Assembly: GCF_002893765.1 (NCBI RefSeq)
Contig: NZ_CP025938.1
Span: forward strand, 1,178,001-1,242,000
Direction of reading: 5' to 3'
From: Tamlana carrageenivorans
GTDB taxonomy: Bacteria > Bacteroidota > Bacteroidia > Flavobacteriales > Flavobacteriaceae
Length of the DNA stretch: 64,000 nt
Under the pieces are notes generated by a model that did no database searches, had not been told where the DNA came from, and saw only the letters and a list, made by a program, of their open reading frames with translations. Every line of letters begins with the position of its first letter. Positions within the stretch are counted from its first letter, which is position 1. Of this stretch, positions 30,876 through 40,259 are shown piece after piece. A program made the position numbers and the translations under genes.

Positions 30876-31544
30876 TTATTGCAAGGTTGTTCCATCTGCA
30901 AATAGAATTTTCTCCGGCTTCCATTGCAGCTTAATTTGTTTTAATGACTTTGACTTTAAGAGTTGATCATCATTCATAAACTGATTATAGTCTGTTTGAG
31001 CACTGTAATTGGTTGTTGATTTAGCTTTCACACCATCATCATAGGTCAAATTCAACGACTTTATTTCTTTATCAAAAAGATCTAAAAACACCATTTGACC
31101 AGTAAATGCTGTGATGTCTTTATCTGTCTTATTTTCAAAAGCGAATTTGTAGGTGATATAATCTTGGTAGTTGTATTCAGTGAATCCTTTGTCGTAAATG
31201 GTAACGGTCAAGGCATTTTTCAAACGAGCAATTCGTTCTTTCTCTTCCTTTTTAGCTTTTTCTGCCAATTCTTGTTGGATACGCTCTTCTTCCTCTTGCT
31301 TCTTTTTAAAGGCTTTTGCCTCTTCTAAGATTTGGGAGTAGCTTTTCCCATCAAGAGGTTCTTTCAATAGTTTAGCACGCATAAAATACCCTGCTAGAAG
31401 CATAGTTTCTGTGCTATCTAAAGCATTGGCTTCCTTAATGGCTTTTAAATCATTTTCAAAAGTGGCATCACTGTATTTATTCTCCAATGGTGATGAGCAA
31501 GAGGCTAAAATCGCTATAAAAGCTAGGTAAAATATTTTCTTCAT
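30876..31544 (-). CDS. Putative lipoprotein controlled with the defence operon
   Basis: Start is chosen at MKKIFYLAFIAILASCSS, giving a signal peptide with a good lipobox (LASC) for an envelope lipoprotein of about 222 residues; a longer frame begins at 31595. The mature part is helical and Lys/Glu-rich (about 70-115), then a beta-rich C-terminus. A 43-bp sequence 23 bases upstream matches one upstream of the RmuC/Hsd/SIR2/HerA/McrBC operon. Why a lipoprotein should share that control is unknown. Confidence 0.65.
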   Translation of the reverse strand: MKKIFYLAFIAILASCSSPLENKYSDATFENDLKAIKEANALDSTETMLLAGYFMRAKLLKEPLDGKSYSQILEEAKAFKKKQEEEERIQQELAEKAKKEEKERIARLKNALTVTIYDKGFTEYNYQDYITYKFAFENKTDKDITAFTGQMVFLDLFDKEIKSLNLTYDDGVKAKSTTNYSAQTDYNQFMNDDQLLKSKSLKQIKLQWKPEKILFADGTTLQ

Positions 31545-31566
31545 TTTGACAGTTCCTTTAAAATTC

Positions 31567-31609
31567 TTGACAAAGAAATGTAAAGAATTTGTCAACTAGC
31601 GTCAAAATA
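31567..31609 (-). promoter_or_regulatory. WYL-type operator, copy 2 (upstream of the lipoprotein gene)
   Basis: On the plus strand the 43 bases read TTGACAAAG, TGTAAA, TTGTCAA and CGTCAAAATA in order with 3-4 base spacers. They align without gaps to 48530-48572 at 35 of 43 positions. TTGACA/TGTCAA form inverted half-sites. The site is in the gap between the WYL regulator stop and the lipoprotein start. Confidence 0.75.
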
Positions 31610-31612
31610 AAA

Positions 31613-32503
31613 TTAAATTGATCTTTTCTCACTCAAATAATCCCTAAAAGCTTGCGGATAGACTACTTCAATTTCACCGGGTAAGCCTAAAACAAAGCGA
31701 CCAACTCCTAAGAAATTACCAACCTCTGTGGTAAGCAGGTAGTTGTTATCATCTACTTTTTTGAGGCACTTTTCGCTCAATGGAAATTCTTCTAAAATCA
31801 AATTGTAAGCTACTAAGGACAATTGAAGCTGAATAGCAATGGGTTCAAAGCTTTGCATTCTAAAAATATCCGTTATTCCTACTCGATGCTTGGGTTTGTA
31901 TTGCCAATCATTATCCAGAATTTCCACCTCTTCAATTCTCGAAGCCTTGAAAATTTTATTGGTTTGGTCTTCGGTATCGTAGCACCAAACTCCGGTATAA
32001 TTGATGGTAAAATCAATAGGCTCTACAATTCTATCCCGAATGTTCTTGCTGTTACCGGATTTGTACTCCTTTAACACCACTTGTTTTTGTTGCTTAATGG
32101 CTTGGATTAAATTATAGATGTTTTCCGTTTCTTCCTTTTTGGTAATAGCATGAATCACTCTATCAAAGTCATAAAGGCTGTAAAGCTTTTTGACTAGCTT
32201 CTCTTTTAATTCTGAATCTTCATCAATGGCATGAATGGTTTTACTTAGAATAAAAGCCTCTTCTTCGGTAAAGTGTAGTAATTGGCTAATATCTTGTGCC
32301 GTAGCATTTTCCTTATCTATCCTGAAATAGCCGTTGTTATTTTCAATGACAAAGCCCACCTGTTTGAAAGTATCAAAATAGCGGTACACCGTCCTTTGAG
32401 AAATATCAAAGCGATCCGAAAGTTCTGAGATAGTTCTACCATACTTGCAATCAAGCATGAGAAGCACCTCTAACATTTTCTGAAATTTCGCTTGGTCTGC
32501 CAT
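31613..32503 (-). CDS. WYL-domain transcriptional regulator of the defence operon
   Basis: The ATG at 32501-32503 (MADQAKFQKMLEVLLMLD) is preferred; it lies two bases past the McrC stop, whereas a start at 32533 would overlap McrC. The 296-residue product has an N-terminal winged HTH (about 10-60, ISQRTVYRYFDTF), a WYL domain (about 135-215, with EPIDFTINYTGVWCY) and a C-terminal dimerisation-type region. This architecture matches regulators of defence islands such as BrxR and CapW, which bind inverted repeats near their operon promoter. Two copies of a 43-bp operator-like sequence here fit that behaviour. Confidence 0.85.
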   Translation of the reverse strand: MADQAKFQKMLEVLLMLDCKYGRTISELSDRFDISQRTVYRYFDTFKQVGFVIENNNGYFRIDKENATAQDISQLLHFTEEEAFILSKTIHAIDEDSELKEKLVKKLYSLYDFDRVIHAITKKEETENIYNLIQAIKQQKQVVLKEYKSGNSKNIRDRIVEPIDFTINYTGVWCYDTEDQTNKIFKASRIEEVEILDNDWQYKPKHRVGITDIFRMQSFEPIAIQLQLSLVAYNLILEEFPLSEKCLKKVDDNNYLLTTEVGNFLGVGRFVLGLPGEIEVVYPQAFRDYLSEKRSI

Positions 32504-32505
32504 AT

Positions 32506-33774
32506 CTAAACTATTTCCTGCAATTGACACCAATTGCTAATGTTTTCATGTATTATTTTTTGCCATGCCTTCACGTCTTTTTCAACTCCTATAGAGATAA
32601 CGCTACATTCTTCATTGCTCAAATGCTTTGAATCCTGCGAGCTATGGTCATAATATTGTCCTGATTGGTTTCTGTTTTCTGATCCCGGATATACTAGAGC
32701 TACTTTCTTAGCTCCATAGTATTTCATGTACACAAACATTTGCCTCAAATCTTCAGGAGATGGATTATAGCCATTCAAGTTTTTCCATTTAGTATCAAGA
32801 ACTACACAGTCTTCTGTGTCTTTATTCAGAACAATGTCGGGCTTCATTTTGCTGCGATAGCCTGATAATGGCTTCCAAAAGTTCTTAGTGTTTTGAGCAG
32901 CAATACTTGTGGCATTCGCTTTATGCCTTCTTAAACTCACATAAACAAACTGCTCCCAAAGCACATTCATATCAAACATCAGTGCCAATACATTATTGGT
33001 TCCTCGGTTTACATCCGGGTGATAATTGAGAAGAATGAGTTTAGCTATTTCCAGTGCATTTCTGTATGGTTCCGTTTTGCGGTCAAGGGCAATTTTATCA
33101 AATAAGGCTTCTGTTATTTTAATGTCGTATAGCTCCGGAAAATCCAATAATAAGGCTCCTAATCTGCTATTCAGTTGCACATTAGTATTGATATAACTCA
33201 GTAGCTTCAGGGCTTTATAAAGAATTGCATGAATATCATGCTCTTTGTCGTAAGTGGTGTGCCTAACATAAAATCGTTCTTGATGCACCAAATTCTGACT
33301 GATATGCTTAGCGAACTGAATACTGCCTTTTAAAGCGGTTCTGTTACCCTCTGTTTTCCGGTATTTTTTTACCAAACCTCTATGCAACAGATATTCAACT
33401 TCTTTGATGAAAAGCTCAAAGTAAAGGTCGAGAATAGAGTTTGAACGCAATCTTAAATTACTGTTGCTAGGGGCATGAATATCAAATATTCCAACCGCAT
33501 GCAGCATGTTAATTAATACGTTTCTCCACCTGTCGGCATCATTGGATTTATCAGCTTTTGGCAAGACTTCTATAACCGTTTTGCCAACTTGAATCACTCC
33601 AACATATTCATTGAAGCGAACGCCATGATGAATCAAGGAATAATAAGGAACTCCATTTTCTCCATAGAACAATTGCAAAGCCTCTAACTGACCATTTGTG
33701 AGTCTTTGCTCACCTCGGTCTGTTCGTAGGCTCTCGTGTTCAAATACGGTGATATGTTTGTTCTCCTTGCTCAA
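32506..33774 (-). CDS. mcrC: McrC-type nuclease subunit of a McrBC-like system
   Basis: This 422-residue protein has the McrC plan: an N-terminal beta domain with YSLIHHGVRFNEYVGVIQVG, a helical middle, and a C-terminal PD-(D/E)XK core visible in MKPDIVLN and VVLDTKWKNL at about 310-335. McrBC cuts methylated or otherwise modified DNA in a GTP-dependent way. It is immediately downstream of the McrB gene, sharing the boundary without a gap. Probably a type IV restriction enzyme against phages with modified DNA. Confidence 0.85.
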   Translation of the reverse strand: MSKENKHITVFEHESLRTDRGEQRLTNGQLEALQLFYGENGVPYYSLIHHGVRFNEYVGVIQVGKTVIEVLPKADKSNDADRWRNVLINMLHAVGIFDIHAPSNSNLRLRSNSILDLYFELFIKEVEYLLHRGLVKKYRKTEGNRTALKGSIQFAKHISQNLVHQERFYVRHTTYDKEHDIHAILYKALKLLSYINTNVQLNSRLGALLLDFPELYDIKITEALFDKIALDRKTEPYRNALEIAKLILLNYHPDVNRGTNNVLALMFDMNVLWEQFVYVSLRRHKANATSIAAQNTKNFWKPLSGYRSKMKPDIVLNKDTEDCVVLDTKWKNLNGYNPSPEDLRQMFVYMKYYGAKKVALVYPGSENRNQSGQYYDHSSQDSKHLSNEECSVISIGVEKDVKAWQKIIHENISNWCQLQEIV

Positions 33775-36621
33775 TTATTTGTTTTTGCGTTGTAAGTCAT
33801 TCAAAGCCTCAATAAACACTTCATCACTCATGTCTTGGATGTTTTTGAGGTGATAAACTTTTCTTTCTACCAAAGGGCTGCTATCATAATCTTCAAATGG
33901 AGCAAAGAAGTCTTCATCTACTTGATTGTCTTTGATATCAAAGAACTTAGAGCTAATTACCAAACCAATTTTACCATAATCCCCAAAGAAGTATTCTTGT
34001 AGCAGAGGCACTATCTTGTTCTGGAAAGCCGATTTCAAGCCTTTTAATCCTTCAACCGATAGGAAATAACTATGACCAATCATGTGGTCTTTGTCCAATA
34101 GCTTCTCAATTCGCTTATTTATCGTTTCCAATAGTACTGATAGTTCTATGCCATTTACAATACCGTTTTCCGCTTTACCCTCTGTGTTAATGAGCTCCGG
34201 TTTTGGAGGCATTTCAGTAAAACTGAATCTTCTTCTAAGAGCTGTATCCAAAGCTTCTACACTTCGGTCTGCGGTATTCATGGTTCCTATGATGTGAACA
34301 TTGGGAGGTACTCCAAACCAATCTTTACTGTACGGCAATTGTACTTGAATTGCTTCCGGATTACCTAATCGCTTATCTTCCTCTATAAGTGTGATTAGCT
34401 CACCGAATATCTGTGATACATTTCCTCTGTTTATTTCGTCAATGATAAGTACATACGGTTCTCCGGTTTTTCCTTTATAGTCTTCCTTAGTCAAAGATTT
34501 TACTACTTGTACTTTATCGTCCCAAGAGTATTTTCTAATCTCTTTTGGCGTTTCTTTAGTAACTGGGTTATTGTTTCTGATAGCATTCAGTACAGACCAA
34601 TTTGCTGTGGAATTACTACCACCAATAATAGACCTGAATTGTTGGTCGATATTGTTTACATCGGCTAAATCAGGAAATGCAGCATGCAGCTTTGAAAGTC
34701 TTTGTTTAGAAACTGGATAGGTATTGTCTTTTCCCGGATGTTTAATGATGATATTGCCCTGCTGAGAAATACCATCAACAACTACTTTACCACCATTTTT
34801 GGTAGCTATCTCAATCGTTTCTTCTGAGGCTAATTTTTCTTCTATCTCCTGTACAAAGTTGTCGAAGGCTAATGAGAAGTCGAGTACATTTTCAGTGGCT
34901 ACCGATTCTTCCTCTTTGGCTAATGAAAAGGAGGCTTCAATACATAGCTTTCTAAAAATCCCTTCTTCCACTCGGTAAATCACCGGATCACCTTCTTTTT
35001 CAGGCTCAATAGGCTTAATACCCTCTACAAAATCTTCATAAGTCATGCTCTGATGAAAGGTGGTAAAAATGATTCTACCTTCATCTACCTTTTGCTCAAA
35101 ACGAGCTTTGATATCCGTGCGACTTAATCCGGTTAAATCTTCACCACAAAGCTCTAAAGCTTGATTAATGGTGTTGTATGTTTTTCCGGTTCCTGGAGGA
35201 CCGAAAAGAATCTGATTGAGTTCATTAGCCATTTTTTGTTCTTTTTTATATTCCTTTAGCAGATTGTCTATTTGGTGGATAACATCCGGTTGTGAAAGCT
35301 TATATACAGTGGTTCTTAATCCCTCAGAATTTCTCAGGGATGGAGAAATTAATTTCCATTGTACTGGTTTGTAATGGGAAAATGTTTGCAATGAATCGTA
35401 GCCATAATCTCCAATTACTTCACCAATACCTAATATTTCAGAGCCGTCTTGCGCAAGAATGATATCGCCTTCATGAATGTCGTTGTAAAAGTTAAAAATC
35501 TCACCTGCCTTTCGGCTTCCAACTTTTTTATCATCTGAATAATATCCCTGATTATCCAGTAGTTGAATTACATCCTTTTTGTTTTGAACTTCTTGTTCGC
35601 TTAAATCACCAATTTCTGACCAACCAATTGAAATGTACTGATTGGCTTGCATGATATCCCAAAAATTGGTTTGACCATCACTTGTCCCAACACGCCAGTA
35701 ATTTCTACCCAAACCCTTTTGTTGATCCAAAGTGGAGTAAAGGATATCCTGAGCATAAATTTTGTGATTGTCGTCTTCGTAACAATCATCGGTAAGCAAT
35801 TCCTTTTTTAATTCTAAGAGTTCGAAATCCTCCAAAATATAGTTCTCGATAAATTCATCAAGAAGCGACAAATAATGAACGAGTTTTTTACCCTTCCTTT
35901 CAGGCTTTATGCCAATAAGCTTACAATACTTTTGGTAGAACGAATCCTTGTAAAAAGCATATTTTGATGAATCATGAAAAGCTAAGTAGGTAGCCATTGT
36001 TCGTTCATCTTGATGATGCGAGTAGGTGTTTGTAGGATCTATGTCACGAAATATCTTTAGTGTTTGTTCATTGAAGTATGAAACACGCTCCGATAGCTCT
36101 ATGTTTTCATCAAATAAATGCTTAAATGCTTCACGAAATTCTTCAGGTCGTTCTTTAACAATATGATGGATAACCGATATCCCTACTGGATAAATAAGGT
36201 TTCCAAAGTTGATACTGGTGAGTTCTTGTGTGAAATCCGCAGCACTAGTATTTGGTCTTCCGTTAAAAGTTTTAACCAATCGCCATTTGTAGAGCTCATC
36301 TTTCAATTCCGACTTTCGTGCATGCTCTTTATATCGCTCAATCAAATCGAGTACAGGATCAGCCTTATCTGATTTGTCTATGATTTTAAAATCAAATTGC
36401 TTTAACCATTTATTGGTTGCTTCGCCACCTCCATATTCCCAAATTCGCTCGCCATTCATTTCTTGATGAGCATATCGCATAATTTCTTTTGGAGGATAGT
36501 TCTCTCCATTAATAATCACATCCCATCGGGTAGAAGGCTTTAATTCCGGTTGATCTTCCTGAATTTTTGCTACACCTCTAAGTATGTGATCCTTTGTTAT
36601 ATTTTTTGGTTCAAATGCCAT
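33775..36621 (-). CDS. mcrB: McrB-type AAA+ GTPase with extra N-terminal recognition domains
   Basis: The product is 948 residues. An N-terminal domain (about 1-80, with WDVIINGENYPPKEIMR) is followed by a helical region and a PUA/EVE-like reader segment (about 310-440, with YWRVGTSDGQTNFWDIM and GEIFNFYNDIHEGDIIL). The McrB-type AAA+ motor follows from about 470: Walker A FGPPGTGKTYN, Walker B LIIDEINRGN and MNTADRS, the GTPase signature. Modified-base reading domains at the N-terminus set specificity. It couples with McrC downstream. Confidence 0.85.
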   Translation of the reverse strand: MAFEPKNITKDHILRGVAKIQEDQPELKPSTRWDVIINGENYPPKEIMRYAHQEMNGERIWEYGGGEATNKWLKQFDFKIIDKSDKADPVLDLIERYKEHARKSELKDELYKWRLVKTFNGRPNTSAADFTQELTSINFGNLIYPVGISVIHHIVKERPEEFREAFKHLFDENIELSERVSYFNEQTLKIFRDIDPTNTYSHHQDERTMATYLAFHDSSKYAFYKDSFYQKYCKLIGIKPERKGKKLVHYLSLLDEFIENYILEDFELLELKKELLTDDCYEDDNHKIYAQDILYSTLDQQKGLGRNYWRVGTSDGQTNFWDIMQANQYISIGWSEIGDLSEQEVQNKKDVIQLLDNQGYYSDDKKVGSRKAGEIFNFYNDIHEGDIILAQDGSEILGIGEVIGDYGYDSLQTFSHYKPVQWKLISPSLRNSEGLRTTVYKLSQPDVIHQIDNLLKEYKKEQKMANELNQILFGPPGTGKTYNTINQALELCGEDLTGLSRTDIKARFEQKVDEGRIIFTTFHQSMTYEDFVEGIKPIEPEKEGDPVIYRVEEGIFRKLCIEASFSLAKEEESVATENVLDFSLAFDNFVQEIEEKLASEETIEIATKNGGKVVVDGISQQGNIIIKHPGKDNTYPVSKQRLSKLHAAFPDLADVNNIDQQFRSIIGGSNSTANWSVLNAIRNNNPVTKETPKEIRKYSWDDKVQVVKSLTKEDYKGKTGEPYVLIIDEINRGNVSQIFGELITLIEEDKRLGNPEAIQVQLPYSKDWFGVPPNVHIIGTMNTADRSVEALDTALRRRFSFTEMPPKPELINTEGKAENGIVNGIELSVLLETINKRIEKLLDKDHMIGHSYFLSVEGLKGLKSAFQNKIVPLLQEYFFGDYGKIGLVISSKFFDIKDNQVDEDFFAPFEDYDSSPLVERKVYHLKNIQDMSDEVFIEALNDLQRKNK

Positions 36622-36640
36622 TTATTGCTAAATATTTACT

Positions 36641-38761
36641 CTAAGAGTTTTCATCAGTGTTGTTTTTCATGTATTTTTCACCTTTTTCCCAAGCATTAGC
36701 TATCCCTTTATAATCAGGAAAGTGCTCATTACTTTCTGCCAACCAATTAGAAACAAATTCAGGGTTATTACTATTTGGTGTTGGAGAAGCATTGTTCATC
36801 TTAGCCTGTACAGGAGTCCGCACTGCATCTCCCATTACCACAACATGTTGTTGTGGAAGTATAGGTAATTGCTGGAGAATGTCTTCGTTAGCAGCAGAAA
36901 CGAGCTGTCTAACATATTTTTGATCTTCAGGATTTTGAAGTCTATGAATAATAAACGAATTACATTGTGATAATACCGTTTTTGAAAGCTCTGAAGGTCT
37001 TTGACTGGAAACTAGCAATGAAATACCATACTTCCTTCCTTCTCTTGCAATTCGCTCAAAAACCTTCTTGGCTATTGATTCCCTATCATTTCTACTTTTT
37101 TCAGGAATGTAGTTCTGAGCCTCTTCGAGTACAATAACAATTGGAAGCTTGCCCCTTTGATCATCAGGCATTCGAGAAACAAACTCTAATATTAAACGTC
37201 CAACTAAACCGGTAATCGTTTCTAATACTTCAAACGGCAATAAAGACATATCAACTATTGAAAGCTGACTTGCTTTTGTAGTATCAAACTTTCCTTCATT
37301 TTCTTTGAAATATTTTGTGAATATATCCTTTTCTGAATTATTATAAATTTTGCAGAAGTCACCGAGAATAAATGAAATGAATTTTGCAAGAGCACTTGAA
37401 ATTTCATCTGGATGATTTAGTATTAGAGGTTGTGAAATTCGTTCATCATTTAAATATGATTGCAATCTTAACTTTAATGTTGATACATACTCTCGAATTT
37501 TATTGCTCGAACTTTCCTGTTCTTCAATTGCCTGTTCAAAAAAGGAATCTATTAAATCTTTAAAATCAAATCGTATAGGTAAGTCAACATTTTGATCTTG
37601 ACTACTTCTTCCTTCGTTTAGAATAGAATAATATTTCTCTAATTCTTTTTGAATGATTTCTTTATTATTCGTTAAATCGGCAGGATTAACTTTGTTGTAC
37701 CCACTAGGTTTAATTTCTTGTAGCTTCTTTATAGCATTCACCATAGTAGTCATTTCAAAATTTGCTACCTCTAATGCTTCAAGAAGTTCAACATAATCAT
37801 TGATCTTATAATTATCTACTTTCCAAAAGTTGTCTACATCATCGCAAAAATTAACTAGGGAATTTAACCAACTCAGATATGCTGGTGGGATTTCCTTGAC
37901 TACAATTGCAAGCTGATTTCCTTTTGCAAGTGCGATAGCCCTTTTAAGTATAGGGGATTGAGTCCCTGCCGTAGGTTCAAAAAGGTAATCAAAATCGGCA
38001 AAATTCATAAACCAATAAGGCACCTTCATTCCATTTTTATCTATGTGAAATGGGTTCACCAATTCTAAATCTTTATATGGTTTTTCTTTTGTTCCTTGAA
38101 ATGCTGATTTATACTCTCCATTAGTATCAAAAATTATGAAGTGAGCATTTTTTAGCTTGGTAAGCTTATCACCTTTTTTATAATCATAGCTAAACATACT
38201 TTGGATAATTGAAGCAACCGTGCATGATTTTCCGGATCCTGTATTCCCCAGTATAGCTGCGTGTTTTCCAAAGAACTTATCGGGGTTAATTTTAATCTTG
38301 TAATCAGAAAATGAAGGAGATGTTCCAATTGGCAAATAATAATCCTCTTGAAAATTTACGTTTACTGTATCCTTCTGATCAAAAATGTTGTTTAAATCAG
38401 TTTTAGTCACGTACCAAACGGGATTATCTAATATTGGATAATTGTAAACTCCTTGAATATACTTATTATCAGAATTGATGGTTCCAATCATCGTTGCAAC
38501 TAAATACCGAGCAGAGTTAGTAAGGAAAATTGCATCCTTATCACTTCCTAATTCAGTTTCATCTATTGCTCTTACTCTAGTTACCATGGCAACTATTCGT
38601 TCAGAACCTATCGGAATTATGATGTATGAATTAATCCTAGCTACTTCATAAATATCTTCATAGCCACTTTTATATAGACTTTTCAAGTCTTCATCAAGCT
38701 TGATGAAGACTCTAAAACTATCAACAGAAATTACTCTTCCTATTTTTCGCTCATTAATCAT
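36641..38761 (-). CDS. herA: HerA-type ATPase of a SIR2-HerA defence system
   Basis: This 706-residue protein has an N-terminal HAS-barrel-like segment (about 1-90), Walker A GNTGSGKS near 172, a Walker-B-like FDTNGEY near 205 (HerA family), a large insertion of about 200 residues, then VIVLEEAQNYI near 548 and SSQRPSELSKTVLSQ near 590. HerA/FtsK family. Its stop region overlaps the SIR2 gene upstream by 4 bases, so they are coupled. In SIR2-HerA systems the ATPase forms a complex that activates NAD+ destruction upon phage infection; recognised from gene pairing. Confidence 0.88.
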   Translation of the reverse strand: MINERKIGRVISVDSFRVFIKLDEDLKSLYKSGYEDIYEVARINSYIIIPIGSERIVAMVTRVRAIDETELGSDKDAIFLTNSARYLVATMIGTINSDNKYIQGVYNYPILDNPVWYVTKTDLNNIFDQKDTVNVNFQEDYYLPIGTSPSFSDYKIKINPDKFFGKHAAILGNTGSGKSCTVASIIQSMFSYDYKKGDKLTKLKNAHFIIFDTNGEYKSAFQGTKEKPYKDLELVNPFHIDKNGMKVPYWFMNFADFDYLFEPTAGTQSPILKRAIALAKGNQLAIVVKEIPPAYLSWLNSLVNFCDDVDNFWKVDNYKINDYVELLEALEVANFEMTTMVNAIKKLQEIKPSGYNKVNPADLTNNKEIIQKELEKYYSILNEGRSSQDQNVDLPIRFDFKDLIDSFFEQAIEEQESSSNKIREYVSTLKLRLQSYLNDERISQPLILNHPDEISSALAKFISFILGDFCKIYNNSEKDIFTKYFKENEGKFDTTKASQLSIVDMSLLPFEVLETITGLVGRLILEFVSRMPDDQRGKLPIVIVLEEAQNYIPEKSRNDRESIAKKVFERIAREGRKYGISLLVSSQRPSELSKTVLSQCNSFIIHRLQNPEDQKYVRQLVSAANEDILQQLPILPQQHVVVMGDAVRTPVQAKMNNASPTPNSNNPEFVSNWLAESNEHFPDYKGIANAWEKGEKYMKNNTDENS

Positions 38762-40212
38762 TCCTTATCTTTTTTAGAATTATCGAAATAATCATTAAGT
38801 GTTTGAGCAACTTTCACCTTAGTATCAACACCATTGAAGTCAGGCATCAAGGTGTCTGCCAGAGTTAAGAAATCTCCAAAAAATGAACCTTGAAGAATAA
38901 TAATCCGAGAATCATTTAAATCCTTTATTCTTTCAATATTTGGATTATTCTTTGTTCCATTAAAATCAACGATTATCAGAGTAAAGGTTGGGTTTGATAA
39001 CGCCTGAAAAATAATGTCGTTGAAGTGATCATCAGCAAAAGCATACCCAACTGTAATAAGTACTGATTGAGATTGTGTTATTGTAGAAGCAAATTGTCTA
39101 AACAACTCTGAATATGGCAAATCCAATGTATAGGATTTTTTAATTGCTGTAGGATAAACTATTATTTCTCCTTTCTTGTCCAGTTTAGAAATTAGACGTA
39201 ATGGCATTTCTTCAATGCCATACAAATTCGTTGCATCTCTTTTTTCAGAATTCACCCATGAAAGCGAACCATGAAGTTTAAAATACCGCACAACCTTTTC
39301 AATCCGTTGTACTTTACCAGAGGTAGTAGAACCTGGATAGAATATATCATATTCAAATGTTTCAGGCTTAAAAAATCGCTTATGAAACCCTGAAAACCCA
39401 TCAATATAATGTACTCCTAATCTATCAAAAGCATACTCGAATGCTAAATCATAATTTGCAGTAAAAACATTAGCTCTTCTAAGATTTAAGGGTCTTTGAA
39501 GAAGTGACTTTATAAATTTTTCATGAAAAACATATTTATTGTTCCCTTTTAGGAATTCCCCGTGTTTTTGCTGTTGAGAATATTCACTATTGCTTTTCTT
39601 TTCAATCAGATAAGATGGGGTTTCTCTTTTTTCAATATCACATACTTCAAACAAGCCCTCTTTAATTGCAATAATCAACTCTTTTAATTGATCTGTTCTA
39701 TCAGTAGCTTTGTCTTCATCTAGGACATAGTCTTTTGCAATTAGGTAGTTTAATACCCTTTCAAACTCAGTAGCAATTTCCTTCGACCCTGTATCTCTAA
39801 GAATATCGTCTTTAAGGATGTATGTCCAATTATTGGCTTCCGTTAAAATTTTATCGCCATCCTCATTGTCTGATATTTTGGAACTAGAGTCACTTAACCA
39901 TTTAGCTTGAAGAGCTTTAATTGCATGAATAAACTCTTCATATAATCCTTCTATCTGATTAGCACCAGTTCCACTTTTATTTTTAATAAAATCTTCAACT
40001 TCAACTGGGAAATTTCTGATTGCAACAGCTCCTAAGTGAATTGAAGATCCTGAACCAAACAAGAAACTCACATTATCTAGTTCAAGATAATTTTTGAGCA
40101 TTAACTTTACTTTATCAATTGCTTTTTGCTGATTGTTATCATCAGTCCATTCGGGGAGTTTATCAAGATTTCCGATGTAAATCCTATTATTTGCTGCTTC
40201 AAAAATTTCCAT
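38758..40212 (-). CDS. SIR2-domain NADase effector
   Basis: This 484-residue protein has a SIR2 fold: GSGSS near residue 54 (NAD-binding), TANYDLAFEYAFDRLG near 250, KLHGSLSW near 305 and ITVGYAFADDHFND near 390, the SIR2 core motifs TxNYD, KxHG and GYSFxDxxxN in variant form. It overlaps HerA by 4 bases, forming a SIR2-HerA anti-phage system. Located between HsdR and HerA in the same transcription unit. It likely hydrolyses NAD+. Confidence 0.88.
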   Translation of the reverse strand: MEIFEAANNRIYIGNLDKLPEWTDDNNQQKAIDKVKLMLKNYLELDNVSFLFGSGSSIHLGAVAIRNFPVEVEDFIKNKSGTGANQIEGLYEEFIHAIKALQAKWLSDSSSKISDNEDGDKILTEANNWTYILKDDILRDTGSKEIATEFERVLNYLIAKDYVLDEDKATDRTDQLKELIIAIKEGLFEVCDIEKRETPSYLIEKKSNSEYSQQQKHGEFLKGNNKYVFHEKFIKSLLQRPLNLRRANVFTANYDLAFEYAFDRLGVHYIDGFSGFHKRFFKPETFEYDIFYPGSTTSGKVQRIEKVVRYFKLHGSLSWVNSEKRDATNLYGIEEMPLRLISKLDKKGEIIVYPTAIKKSYTLDLPYSELFRQFASTITQSQSVLITVGYAFADDHFNDIIFQALSNPTFTLIIVDFNGTKNNPNIERIKDLNDSRIIILQGSFFGDFLTLADTLMPDFNGVDTKVKVAQTLNDYFDNSKKDKE

Positions 40213-40259
40213 ACCTAATTACTTTTTTAGTTCATTGCCAAGATTTTTTTCATCTTATA

